A stretch of DNA of 64,000 nt from Buddleja alternifolia. Taxonomy: Eukaryota > Streptophyta > Magnoliopsida > Lamiales > Scrophulariaceae. Where the stretch lies: positions 11,351,134 to 11,415,133 of the forward strand of contig CM033401.1 of assembly GCA_019426215.1 (NCBI GenBank). Reading direction: 5' to 3'. Position numbers and translations under genes: made by a program. The stretch's first letter is position 1, and the number at the start of each line of letters is the position of its first letter. Of this stretch, positions 46,655-56,933 are shown piece by piece. The notes beneath the pieces were generated by a model that saw nothing but the letters and a program-made list of their open reading frames with translations, was not told the DNA's origin and did no database searches.

Positions 46655-48210
46655 TGATAAGTGTGAGTTTTACACATTTGAGAGGTCAATAATTTCATGG
46701 TTTAGGTTCAAATATGTATGAATTTTACCACTTGTGGCTTTGATTTGTGTTTTAAATGAATTCAAGGTAAAAATCATAACAATAGAGAAATCAGCTGGAA
46801 GAAAATGCAATACTTCTGTATTTTGGACGCAGAATCTGAGAACGTGTTCTTCTACAAAGTTGTAGATCTATGTCTTAGCTTCACGTGAGAACTTGAATCA
46901 CTTGAATCTAAGATCTGAGAAAAACGTTATGAAGAACACACTATTTCTGCGCAGAAGGAAAAATGCTACGGGCAGCTGGACGAATCTTAGAAACTTTTGA
47001 CACCTAAAGACCATTAGTTGCCTCCTTTAATGATTGTAATGCATGTGTTCTGTGCCCCTTTCATTTATAATGCTGATAGTTGTCTACTTTTGGGCATGTG
47101 TAGTGTGGGTTTTTACTTATGTTCATGATGAACATTAGTTGTCTTCCTTTAGGCATGTGCTATGTGTACCCCATTTGTATTCTTTTAGTGTATATTAGTT
47201 GTTATACTCTAGTGCATACTAGTATAAATTGGGGTGTTGTTTCATGTCAAAATGACCCAACACACAACAACACAAAACACACTAACGCTACACTCAAATA
47301 GGATACTTTCTCTTACAACAAGAAGGAGAGGTTCGAAATTGGCAGCTAGAGAGGAGATTGGAGCAAAGAAACGAGCAAGACGAAGAGAAAGACGATTCAA
47401 CACGAGTTCATCAATTATTAACAGGGAGCTTTTTATTTTCAGAATATTTGTCTATGAATAATTCTATGTTTTTAATTGTTTTTCCAATTATAATTATGAA
47501 CTAAATTAATCAAACTAAGGCCATGTGAATGCCAATTTTATGAGTTTATATATATGAAGTGATTGTTCATTTTAATTCTATTATTGTTTTGTGTGTTAAT
47601 TTTATGCTTTTATTCCAATCGTATGCTTGATCAACATATGTTTGCTAATTAGCCTAATTTATTATTTGGGAGAATATATATTAGGGTTCAAAGGAATTAA
47701 CACATCATCCGAAAAACATGAGGAATTGCTCCTAGAGATAGGTATAGATTTTCGGGTGCTGTTAGCCAAATTAATCCGGGGAAATTCTAGAACTTGAATG
47801 CATGGTTAAAGATTTGATTCTCGGATAGATATATTTAGAGAACCGTCACGTAATCATAGGATTATTACAGCCGAGAGATCGGGTAATAATTATTTAAGGT
47901 TTTTTCCACCAAAGCAATAATAGTCGAATAATTAGAAGAATCACTCATATATATTTACAAATAATAAAGGTTGGAGCATGTGCCTTAGTTGCTTTCTCAT
48001 ATAAGAATCTCAATCAAATTGTTAAGTCTTAGTTTTTACCTTTCTACTGTCAATTAATCAAAAATCTTTTAATTTAATTCAATTGCTTTAAACTTGTTAA
48101 TTTAAAATACGAGTCTCTGTGGGTTCGACATTCCAAACTTAATATCCATTCTATTACTACACACGACCAGTCCACTTGTTGTTTTATACACGTAAGGATT
48201 TTTCGTGTCA
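46655..48210 (+). repeat. A 3' LTR
   Basis: Starts TGATAAGTGTGAGTTTTACA after AAGTTTGGGGGTGT and ends TTTTTCGTGTCA before GCAGT. 1556 bp. Confidence 0.93.
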
Positions 48211-48215
48211 GCAGT

Positions 48216-48480
48216 CAAGATCATATTATTGATACTATGATGATTATGATTACTATTATAATCGAGGATATTATTATACACCCAAACAACTCACACAGAA
48301 CAAGGTAAACAAAAAGCACACACAACACTATGTGAAACCTAAGAAGGCCAGTATTCCTACAATGAAGACTAGGCAAGTATGGGTTCCAAAGTTCTAATTC
48401 AAACTAACAATGCTACTAATGGTAAATGACCTAAGCAATAGTGGGTACCTAAACAAAAATAGAAATTCTCTTTTGATTGC
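48216..48480 (+). pseudogene. gag: P gag C-terminus
   Basis: Continues in frame from 38022: SRSYY, a stop, a Tyr/Asp-rich stretch, GYYYTPKQLTQNK, then KPKKASIPTMKTRQVWVPK and a stop at about 48396. Pairs with M 24952-25094. Confidence 0.75.
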
Positions 48481-48800
48481 AGGTACCTAGAGCTAAAGCC
48501 GATACATCTATTTAGTACTTCGATAGTGGATCGTCAAGGCACATGGCTGGTTCCAAGGATCTTTTGATCAACTATTGAGCTGCCAGTGGTCCTCAGGTGG
48601 TATTGGTGACAACTCCAAAGGTAAAACCAAAGGTATAGGTACTATGCATAGGGGGAACAACATGATAAGTGATGTTTATTATGTTGAGGGTCTGAAGCAC
48701 AATTTATTAAGCATAAGTCAATTTTGTGATAAAGGCTTTGAAGTCACATTCTCAAGCGACTGTTGCTATATAAATGACGCTAAGACTAAGTCTACTAAAT
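48481..48800 (+). pseudogene. P protease
   Basis: YFDSGSSRHMAGSKDLL contains the active-site DSGS (aspartate at 48522-48524). A frameshift leads into DVYYVEGLKHNLLSISQFCD, the usual protease-integrase linker of copia. M lacks this region. Confidence 0.78.
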
Positions 48801-49800
48801 TGAAAGGTAAAAGAACAAACAACGTATATTTGGTAGATTGGGGTTCAATACTTGATAACAACCCAACATGTTTTGTTGCTAAAAAAGAAACTAAAACTGG
48901 TTGGATATGGCATAGAAAAATGAATCACCTCAACTTTAAGACAATCTCTCAGCTTATAAATCTAAATTTTGTAGAGGGATTACCAAAAGGACCATTGCAT
49001 AAGGTTCGCCTTTGTGACGCTTATCAAATGGGAAAACAAGTTAAATCATCTTTCAAGAGAAAACCTCATCTATCTACCTCTAGAATACTTGAACTACTTC
49101 ACATGGATCTGTTTGGACCTGTTCAAACAATCAGTGTGAGCGGTAAAAAGTATACTTTGGTGATAGTAGATGATTTCTCTCGATTTACTTGGGTGGAATT
49201 TCTTTCATCCAAAGATGAAACATGTGACAAGTTAACAATGCTTATTCGGCAACTTCAAACATTGAAAAATCTTAAGGTTGCAAGAATAAGAAGCGATCAT
49301 GGTACTGACTTTACTAAGAAGGTTGTTGAGAAGTTTTGTGCAGAGAACGGAATATATGATAAGTATTCGGCTCCCAGAACTCTCCAACAGAATGGTGTTG
49401 CTGAGCGCCGGAACAGAACGCTCAAGGAAGCTGCTAGGACAATGTTAGCAGAGTCCAAGCTTACTCCTAGTTTTGGGCCGAAGCGATCAACACTGCCTGT
49501 TACACTCAAAATCGATGCTTGATCAACAAATAGCATGGAAAAACTCCATATGAACTGTGGAAGGGACGTAAGCCAAATGTTTCATACTTTTATGTCTTTG
49601 GTTCTAAATGTTTTATTCATAATAATGTATGCCAAAGCCTAAAAACATTTGATCCTAAAGCGGATGAGGGAATCTTTCTAGGCTACACCAAGAATGGAAA
49701 GAATTTTCACATCTTAAACAAGATCAAATCGAAGGTTGACGAATCTATTCATGTTGTTTTTGATGATGCTAACCAAGAACCGAGTAAGGTTAATATGAAT
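48801..49800 (+). pseudogene. P integrase
   Basis: Zinc site: WIWHRKMNHLNF and CDAYQMGKQVK, where the last cysteine is tyrosine. Core: LLHMDLFGPVQTISVSGKKY, ARIRSDHGTDFTK, NGVAERRNRTLKEAA (D, D, E all present). A frameshift at about 49480 ends the open part at 49522. The C-terminal GKRPNVSYF-like and ESIHVVFDDANQEPSKV parts follow in another frame. Confidence 0.85.
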
Positions 49801-50029
49801 GATGTAGGAGTTGAAGATCTATGTCATCAAGCGTCTAAATTTACCATTGACGAAGATAGTGACGACGATGATGAGATCTCAGTGCCACCTCCTAAGATTA
49901 CTCATGAGGTTATTTTGGAAATCAATGCAAGATCTGACAATGATCATGAAGAAAGTGATCATCAAGAGCAAACAAGAATCAATGAACTTGAAGCACCTAC
50001 GCAATAGGATAGTCAAGCGTTTGATCGTT

Positions 50030-51174
50030 AAGCGCCTGGTCAACCTCTTAACTCGTTCCAACCAGATAGACTATGGTTGCGTGATCATCCACCTGAACAG
50101 ATTATTGGAGATATTGAAGCGCCTGTTAGGACTAGAGCCGCTACATTTAATGAGGCCATGTTCGCAAGCTTTCTATCTCAAATGGAGCCTAAGAAAGTGG
50201 ATGAAGCTCTAAATGATAAAGTTGGATTGAAGCTATGCAAGAAGAGCTTAATCAGTTTGAGCGTAGTAAGGTTTGATCCAACTCACCAAGGAGTTATTGG
50301 AACTAGATGGGTATATAGAAACAAAATGGATGAGAATAGCATTGTGATAAGAAACAAGGCTAGACTCGTAGCCCAAAGTTATTTCCAAGAAGAGGGAATT
50401 GATTTTGATGAGACATATGCTCCTGTCGCCCTTCTTGAAGCAATTCGTATGTTTCTAGCGTATGCAGCGTTCAACAAGTTTACTGTGTATCAAATCGACG
50501 TGAAGAGTGCCTTCTGGAACGGTAAACTCCAAGAAGAGGTATATGTGGAGCAACCACCAGGATTCATCAACAACCATGGTAAGGGTATGGTTTACAAGCT
50601 AGAGAAAGCACTTTATAGGCTTAAGCAAGCACCCCGAGCATGGTATGACACTTTCTCTATTTTCCTTATTGATAAAGGCTTTTCAAAAGGTAACGTTGAT
50701 ACATCGTTATTTAAAATTACCAATGATGAACATATTCTCTTAGTCTAAATTTATGTTGATGATATTATATTTGGTTCTACTAACAAGCGCCCGTGTGAGA
50801 AATTTTCAAAAATGATGCAAGAATAATTTGAAATGAGCATGATGGGTGAATTAACTTTCTTCTTAGGATTACAAGTTAAACAACTCCCTAATGGCATATT
50901 TATAAACCAAGCTAAATACACACGTGATATGATTAAGAAATTTGGCATGGAAAATGCATCATATTCAAAAATTCCAATGAGCCAAACGCTTAAGTTAGAT
51001 AAAAATGAAAGTCGAAGAAAGTTAATATCACTAATTATAGAGGTATCATTGGATCACTTCTTTATCTTACTGCTAGTAGACCTGACATTATGTTTTCGGT
51101 ATGCATGTGCGCACGATTTCAAGCTGATCCTAAAGAGTCAACTTAATTGTTGCCAAGAAGATCCTTAAATACCG
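50030..51174 (+). pseudogene. P reverse transcriptase
   Basis: [40 protein letters not shown] and [16 protein letters not shown] mark copia RT. A stop (50746-50748) directly precedes IYVDDIIFGSTN, so the catalytic YVDD is intact but cut off. Another stop is at 50824-50826. A frameshift follows near 51010. B is inserted at 51175; the frame resumes at 56373 ([11 protein letters not shown]). Confidence 0.87.
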
Positions 51175-51400
51175 TGATAAGAGTCATTTTTACGTGTTTT
51201 TAAGTCCTTACGTTTATGCTTTAGATTCATTTATCACTTGGTTTATGCCACATATGTGTATAATCTATGTGCTTATTGAGTAAAGGTGGAAAATCACTGC
51301 AATCGACGTAAAGCGCACCAAAAACACAGTATTCAGCATATTTTGAAGCCAAATTTGAGGATGTCTTCTTCAAGAAAGTTGTAGAAATCCATCTTGGCTT

Positions 51401-51406
51401 CACGTG
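51401..51406 (+). promoter_or_regulatory. G-box-like CACGTG in B LTR
   Basis: In the block TTGGCTTCACGTGACAACTT, shared with A. CACGTGAC also fits an ABA-response-type core. Confidence 0.45.
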
Positions 51407-51934
51407 ACAACTTAAATCATCCAAATCTGAGGTCCATGGAGAAAGTTATGAAGAAAATACAATTGTTGTGCTGAAAAACAAGAAAACGATTCAGACTCTG
51501 CAGCTGGCGCCTAGGCGCCAGTCAAATTATTCCCCATGCCACTTAGGCCACCTGGACCACGACTAGGTGCCACTTAGGCCACGCTTAGGCTCCGGTACAG
51601 CAGTTTTGAAGGGATAAAGGCCATAAATGAAAGGAAGAATAGGGGGGTTCGAATTCTAAGTGAATTTTGGAGATTTCTTGGGATTGGGACCCACTTTTCA
51701 TCACTTGAGAAAAGCAAAAGAAAAGAGAAAGAAGAGATTCAAGATTCCAATTAAAGATTTGATAAGCTCGTATTTTACGCCTTTTTCGGCGACTCTTTTC
51801 TTGGATTTGGCTCATTTTTTAGTAAATTTTATCCCACATTATACCTTGATTTGTTTTATTTATGTGTATTAGGTGTAGAGCATCATTGGATCCAAAAGAT
51901 GAAGAAAAAGTCAAGAAAAAATCGACAAACCTGT

Positions 51935-52016
51935 GATGCCGCAGCATCACAGTGTAAAACGGCTGCGCGAGAGAAATTTTGATGCTGCAGCATCCCGACT
52001 TCGATGCCGTAGCATC
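51935..52016 (+). promoter_or_regulatory. Triple palindrome upstream of B TATA box
   Basis: GATGCCGCAGCATC (51935-51948), GATGCTGCAGCATC (51981-51994) and GATGCCGTAGCATC (52003-52016). The second is a perfect palindrome; the others have one or two central mismatches. The last copy ends 19 bp before the TATA box. Likely repeated protein-binding sites; inference only. Confidence 0.6.
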
Positions 52017-52035
52017 CCGTCCGCGTACAGTAACC

Positions 52036-52044
52036 TATAAATAG
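52036..52044 (+). promoter_or_regulatory. TATA box of B LTR
   Basis: TATAAATAG followed by a purine-rich leader. Confidence 0.6.
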
Positions 52045-52982
52045 GGAGAAAACACAAGTCAGTTTTTGAGGAGAAGACACTTTTTACAACACAAGAATTG
52101 GGAGAAAACCCTAGGGAAGCAAGAGTAAAGCTTGAAGACTCCGAATTTGTCTACGAAAACAAAGAATTCAAGCAACAACGAGAAAATCAAGATTGTAATA
52201 GGGAGTTTTTCACTTTCTTTTGAGATTAGTTCATTGAACATGTCTTTTGAAAATTGTTATTTCTCGTTCTTTTCGATCATGAACTAAATTCGTTTGACTA
52301 AGGCCGTGTGAAGGCAAACTATGACTTATTGTTTATAAATTTATGTTTTTGATTATTGCTTGGCATGCTATGTGTTCAATTTGTTGTGTTTAATGCTTAT
52401 GAGTGCTTGATCACCACTTGTTTGATAAATTGCTTAGCTTAAATTCCGAGAGGATATAGGTTAAAGATGCTTGAGCAATTGAACATCACGTCTTAGAATT
52501 GACTAGGGATAGATCCGATTCATTCGTGTAGCCTTCCGGTAACGAGGAATCTCATAAATCTTGTTAATGCATGTGTATTAATTGAATTCTCATATAGGGA
52601 TATAGGGAATCATTAATTAACATAGACGCACTATACCAAGAGATTGGGTGGTGTATAATTTTGGAGTTTCCGCCATAGAATGATAAGTAATAATTGAATA
52701 ACACACTTCATAATTGATAAGGATTAGTTTGGTCGGATCACGTGTCTTAGTTATCTCTCTTCCTCTGATTTTTCAATCTCTACGCGTTTTACATAATGAA
52801 TTTTCTTTAGTTTAATTAAACAATCACGCCTTAAATATTTGATTTAACTTGGAATTAGGTAATACAGTAGTTTCAATACTTAAATACGTTGTCCCTTGGG
52901 TACGATAATCCGGACTTAAATATCCATTATATTACTTGCACGATCTAGTGCACTTGCTAGGTTTTTTGCGTGTCAAGTTTTT

Positions 52983-53010
52983 GGCGCCGTTTGGCGCAGT
53001 TGCCGGGGAC
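52983..53010 (+). other. B primer site split by a 10-bp duplication
   Basis: TGGCGCCGTT is followed by TGGCGCAGTT and then GCCGGGGA. Compared with the 18-base tRNA-Asp site of A and C, ten bases are duplicated with one change, so an 18-base match to the tRNA end is broken. Confidence 0.85.
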
Positions 53011-53095
53011 AATTGTTTTGTTTAATATTGAGATTCTCTTTTCTGTTCTAAGCTTAAGTCTTTTTTTTTCATTTTTTTATTTGATTCTCGATGAG

Positions 53096-54259
53096 ATGAA
53101 TGATTATAACTTTAATTGGTCACAACGAGGATGGAGTGCAGGAGCTTATGAGAGTCATATTCAAGATTTTTGTTCGTGGCGTGGAGGCATTCATCAGAGT
53201 GACTACTGCCAGGAAAGATGGAGAAATCATCAGGACTTGCCTTTGAGTTATTATGCAATGAGAGCTTCGCCGACATATCTGCAACAAGATAGATCCCCCT
53301 TTCTAATGCAGGGAGAATTTGAACTGACTAACTTTCAGAACCAAGGGGATTATCAGCAACAATGTGATAGGAACCCAAGTTTTGAAGAGTTGGTGATCCA
53401 ATGGATGAAGTCGAACGATGAGCGGTCTCAAAATATCGAGGCATCTATCCAGGACGTCCAAGCACAACTGAACCAAATCTCCAACTTAGTTGCAGAGAGG
53501 TCGTCAAGCACAACATATATTAGCACAGAGGAGAGTTTTGAAGAGTTGGTGATCCAATGGATGAAGTCAAACGATGAGCGGTCTCAAAATATCGAGGCAT
53601 CTATCCAGGACGTCCAAGCACAACTGAACCAAATCTCCAACTTAGTTGCAAAGAGGTCGTCAAGCACCACATATATTAGCACAGAGGAGAGTGATGAAGC
53701 TCCAGAAGAAACATCACTAGATGATTCAAAATTCAGCACAGAGTCTCCGAAATCCATCCCATCAGATGACCAAGAAAAAACATTAGAAATCTTTAAGAAT
53801 CCAACACCACCTACCATCATATCTCTCAATTTCTTAAAAAAGTGCATCAATCACCAGAGAGATAGAGTGGAGAAGGTTGAAGTCAAGGTTTACAACTTTA
53901 GTGATCCATTCGATGCATATTTTGAGAACCCAAGTGATACCACTGTAGAGAATGAGAAAATCAGAGGATATATAAATCACTTGGATATACCACCATTTGA
54001 GTTGTCAAAACTAAGGCTAAGGGAGTATGGGATAGCCACATATGAGTTGCAATCATCCATTGAGCATTCTTTCTCACTTCCAATTAAACTTTCATCTTTA
54101 CACTTCAATTATGTATTTTTGAAAGAGACCTTATGCTCACTTTTAATTCTTTTAGGTTGTGTGATAGAGATTGGAGGGGAGAAGCCCTTACGCAACTGGA
54201 AAAAACACAAAAAGGCTCGTCCATACAAAGTTGGCATTGCTCCTTATGATCCACCATGA
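53096..54259 (+). CDS. B ORF, 387 codons, not recognised
   Basis: Intact frame from MNDYNFNWSQRGW; the frame also runs upstream into the primer site, but this ATG follows a T-rich leader and is the likely start. Residues 1-90 are rich in Trp, Tyr and Gln. Residues about 95-198 are two tandem 52-residue units (SFEELVIQWMKSNDERSQNI onwards) that look like the helical gag tail of Athila elements. Then come an acidic Ser/Pro stretch and a C-terminal half (VYNFSDPFDAYFENP, LSSLHFNYVFLKETLCSLLI) with a short hydrophobic segment. There is no zinc site, protease or RT. I infer a remodelled gag remnant that may still be translated. Confidence 0.6.
   Translation: MNDYNFNWSQRGWSAGAYESHIQDFCSWRGGIHQSDYCQERWRNHQDLPLSYYAMRASPTYLQQDRSPFLMQGEFELTNFQNQGDYQQQCDRNPSFEELVIQWMKSNDERSQNIEASIQDVQAQLNQISNLVAERSSSTTYISTEESFEELVIQWMKSNDERSQNIEASIQDVQAQLNQISNLVAKRSSSTTYISTEESDEAPEETSLDDSKFSTESPKSIPSDDQEKTLEIFKNPTPPTIISLNFLKKCINHQRDRVEKVEVKVYNFSDPFDAYFENPSDTTVENEKIRGYINHLDIPPFELSKLRLREYGIATYELQSSIEHSFSLPIKLSSLHFNYVFLKETLCSLLILLGCVIEIGGEKPLRNWKKHKKARPYKVGIAPYDPP
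53378..53689 (+). repeat. 156-bp tandem duplication in B ORF
   Basis: Two units of 156 bp (52 codons), starting at 53378 and 53534, differ at about three bases. The frame is kept. The small divergence shows the duplication is recent compared with the decay of neighbours. Confidence 0.93.
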
Positions 54260-54271
54260 GCAGTGTAAGGG

Positions 54272-54319
54272 AGTCGAGCTAATGACTTTAAACAAGCGCT
54301 TCTTGGGAGGCAACCCAAG
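54272..54319 (+). promoter_or_regulatory. Conserved two-hairpin block, copy B
   Basis: Hairpin 1 AGTC/GACT (54272-54275 with 54284-54287). Hairpin 2 perfect CTTGGG/CCCAAG around AGGCAA (54302-54319). It begins 13 nt after the ORF stop. A T-rich tract follows, ending in TTTTTGTGCAG at 54458, a good splice acceptor match. Confidence 0.65.
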
Positions 54320-54467
54320 CTTTTTTTTTATCTTTTTGCTTGCTTTTCGTTTCTGTTAGTTTAGTTTTTATTTTTATCGTGTCTGTTTTTTTTTTCTTTT
54401 GTTGTTGAGTCGGTTCATCTCCCTTGTTCCTTTTTATGGTTTCTCTATTTTTGTGCAGGTTGCAATT

Positions 54468-54480
54468 AAGTTTGGGGGTG
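54468..54480 (+). other. Internal polypurine tract 1 in B
   Basis: AAGTTTGGGGGTG, identical to the tract before the 3' LTR of A. Confidence 0.6.
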
Positions 54481-54580
54481 GCCATGCATCACCTAGGATC
54501 TTTCAGATGCACTACACACAACTTCCGATTTCAAATTCTCCAATCAGGGCAGTATCTTTACTCTTTTCGCATTTTCTTGT

Positions 54581-54620
54581 TTAACATTGAGGACAATGTT
54601 AATTTTTAAGTTTGGGGGTG
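54581..54620 (+). promoter_or_regulatory. Third hairpin plus polypurine tract, copy B
   Basis: Stem TTAACATTG/CAATGTTAA around AGGA (54581-54602), then AAGTTTGGGGGTG at 54608-54620. Nine base pairs, the longest of the three copies. Confidence 0.65.
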
Positions 54621-54852
54621 GGATACATGAAGTGCATATGCATGTTTTATATTTTTGTGCCCGATTTTTACAATTTGTACACATTTTCGCAAGTGAAACC
54701 CTTTTTAATAATTTTTTTTATGAATAATTATTTGCTTTGCTTTGATAAAGCATGACGAATTTGTTGTTTCAATTTGTTCCTAGTCAAAACCCCTTAATTG
54801 TGATAAACATGTTGAGTTTGTGTCTTGATATTCGTGTTAGTCAATATTATGT

Positions 54853-55200
54853 GTATAGGAGTCTATCACGAGACATCGGTTATTCTTTACCTTAGGATTT
54901 TTCACCATAGCAATGTATGTTTAATGAATTGGTAATGATCTTAAGATAACAATATGCAACATGTGCCCGAACATGAGCCTTAGTCACCCATCTACCTTGG
55001 AAGTTTAATCCCTCTTTACTTTCGCTTTAGCTTATTTTACTTTCCTTTTTAGTTAAATCTCTAATTTTCTTACTTTTGTTATTCAAAATCATGAACTAGA
55101 ATTCAAGTCCTTCGACAACCCAGACTTCTTTTTATCTACTTTTATTACTACACACGACTAGTGCACTTGCTACTACAGCACGTTAGCTTCTAGCGTACCA
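54853..55200 (+). repeat. C-like LTR 3' fragment inside B
   Basis: From TATAGGAGTCTATCACGAGA to TTCTAGCGTACCA. It matches the last part of the C LTR (about 60836-61185). It is followed by AGTTTT and a primer site at 55207-55224 with one change (TTTCC for TTGCC). Confidence 0.82.
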
Positions 55201-55310
55201 AGTTTTTGGCGCCGTTTCCGGGGACTTGTATATTTTAGTTTTTGATTTTATTGTACATATTTTTTTTTGCTTTGATTTTCTCATTTTTTTCCCAATTCAC
55301 GAGCGTGATG

Positions 55311-55760
55311 AGTTTAAAATACAAGCGTACAAAATTGTAGCGGCATTGGAAAGGTTACTATATAACTTACCTTCTCCCCTCTCCACGGGTATAGAGGTAA
55401 TTAATGTGCATGATGGTAAGTTGTCGTATAGTGTAGGAGATGACATGGTTATTTGTGATGACTATGAGGTTTTTAAGCAACCCATTGATTCTACATTATC
55501 TTTATGCATTGATGTTTTTTATCCTTTTAGTGTTGAGCTTTTTCAGGAAAGAAGAACCAATAATCTCATCGAGTCCTACATCATGAACTCCGAGTTTGTC
55601 ACTTCAATGGGTGAAGGAAAAAGAGCTAGTGTCCATCACTTAGAGAATAGTCCATATCATTAGCCCCACGAATGAGAAAGAAAGGATGATAAGGGTGTTG
55701 ATGGACTTTAAACAAATTTTTGAGTAGATGATTGCTTAGTCCCTACTCAAGCTACTTCTC
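55311..55760 (+). pseudogene. Protease-RT linker fragment of a C-like element
   Basis: GIEVINVHDGKLSYSVGDD parallels the KIDMGKGKLSLRVGD segment after the protease of C, followed by an acidic linker (LSLCIDVFYPFSVELFQE) to a stop at 55663. Beyond it RMIRVLMDFKQIFE resembles the RT start [13 protein letters not shown] of A, with stops. Gag and the protease core are missing. Confidence 0.55.
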
Positions 55761-55814
55761 ACAAACACGGAGCCAAGTTCCATTCTTGATTGGAGAGTGA
55801 ACAAAGCATTCACA

Positions 55815-56372
55815 ACATGCTTAGGTGAATTATTCGAGAGAAAATTGACTTAAGGTGCAAGAATTTCACAACATCACCGACCAAATAGGAATTTCCCTAG
55901 ACATAGGTAAAGATTCTTGGGTGAAGTCATTCGATTCTAATCGAGTAAGCTCTAGATCTTTAATGCATACTTAGTGGTTAGATTTCCAAGTAGACATACT
56001 TAGGAAACCACCAATTAAGTATAGGAGTCTGTCACGAGACATCGATTATTCTTTACCTTAGGAGTTTTCACCATAGCAATGTATGTCTAATGAAATGGTA
56101 ATGATCTTAAGATAACAATACGCAACATGTGCCCGAACATGAGCCTTAGTCACCCATCTACCTTGGAAGTTTAATCCATCTTTACTTTCGCTTTAGCTTA
56201 TTTTACTTTCCTTTTTAGTTAAATCTCTAATTTACTTACTTTTGTTATCGAAAATCATGAACTAGAATTCAAGTCCTTGTGGTTCGACAACCCGGATTTC
56301 TTTTTGTCCACTTTTATTACTACACACGACTAGTGCACTTGCTACCACAACACGTTAGCTTCTAGCGTGTCA
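55815..56372 (+). repeat. C-like LTR 3' fragment at right end of B
   Basis: Matches about 60605-61185 of the C LTR (GAGAGAAAATTGACTTA, ATAGGTAAAGATTC, TAGTGCACTTGC, AGCGTGTCA). Its 5' part is missing. It supplies the right border of the composite insertion. Confidence 0.83.
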
Positions 56373-56900
56373 TACCTAAAAGGCACCCAAAATGTGGGCT
56401 TATGGTATCCAAGGGACTCTCCTTTTGAACTAATTGGTTACTCAGATGCAGATTTTGCATGTTGCAAAATAGATTGTAAGAATAATAGTGGTACATGTCA
56501 ATTTCTAGGTGATAGGTTAGTTTCATGGCATAGTAAGAAACAACAATCCATAGCTATCTCCACAGCCGAAGCTGAGTATGTAGCTGCAGGAAGTTGTTGT
56601 GCACAAGTGTTATGGATGAGGCAACTACTTAGAGATTATGGTATAATCCTAGGTCCAACCCCCATTCATTGTGATAACCAAAGCGTTCTAGCCATGACTC
56701 AAAACCCTATTTTTCATTCCAAAACCAAACATATTGACATTAGATACCATTTTCTTCTTCACCATGTTCAAAAGAAAGATATCTCCATGCACTTTATTGG
56801 AACGGACAAACAATTGGCAGATATCTTCACCAAAGCGCGCAACGAACAACGTTTTCTCACTTTGAGAAGTAAACTAGGTATGATCGACTTAAACGCTTAA
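56373..56900 (+). pseudogene. P RT end and RNase H
   Basis: Continues from 51174. GTQNVGLWYPRDSPFELIGY, then WHSKKQQSIAISTAEAEYVA, IHCDNQSVLAMTQNP and DIFTKARNEQRFL. The RNase H frame is open for its full length and ends at 56898-56900. It is separated from RT by B. Confidence 0.87.
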
Positions 56901-56933
56901 TCATTATGCATCATATTTTATTAGACATATAAT

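Larger units (their letters stand above)
38023..48210 (+). mobile_element. A: Athila-like Ty3/gypsy element nested in P gag
   Basis: 10188 bp with LTRs of 1555 and 1556 bp and a perfect target duplication GCAGT (38018-38022, 48211-48215). The primer site matches tRNA-Asp. Order: gag, protease, RT-RNase H, integrase, long 3' untranslated region. I count roughly 35 LTR differences by eye, about 2 percent, so the insertion is moderately recent. A deletion at the RNase H-integrase junction and frameshifts make it defective. Confidence 0.93.
51175..52975 (+). repeat. B 5' LTR
   Basis: TGATAAGAGTCATTTTTACG to TTTTTTGCGTGTCA, 1801 bp. It has CACGTG at 51401-51406, a perfect GGCGCCTAGGCGCC palindrome at 51506-51519, three GATGCYGYAGCATC palindromes, and TATAAATAG at 52036-52044. 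Confidence 0.88.
51175..56372 (+). mobile_element. B: composite, non-autonomous Athila-like element in P RT
   Basis: TACCG (51170-51174) and TACCT (56373-56377) look like a 5-bp target copy with one change. The left LTR (51175-52975) is of one subfamily; the right end (55815-56372) is the 3' part of an LTR close to that of C. Inside are a disrupted primer site, an unrecognised ORF, the conserved hairpins, and fragments of a second, C-like element. Apart from a short protease-RT linker fragment, pol is absent. It probably arose by recombination or by nested insertion plus deletion. Confidence 0.8.
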
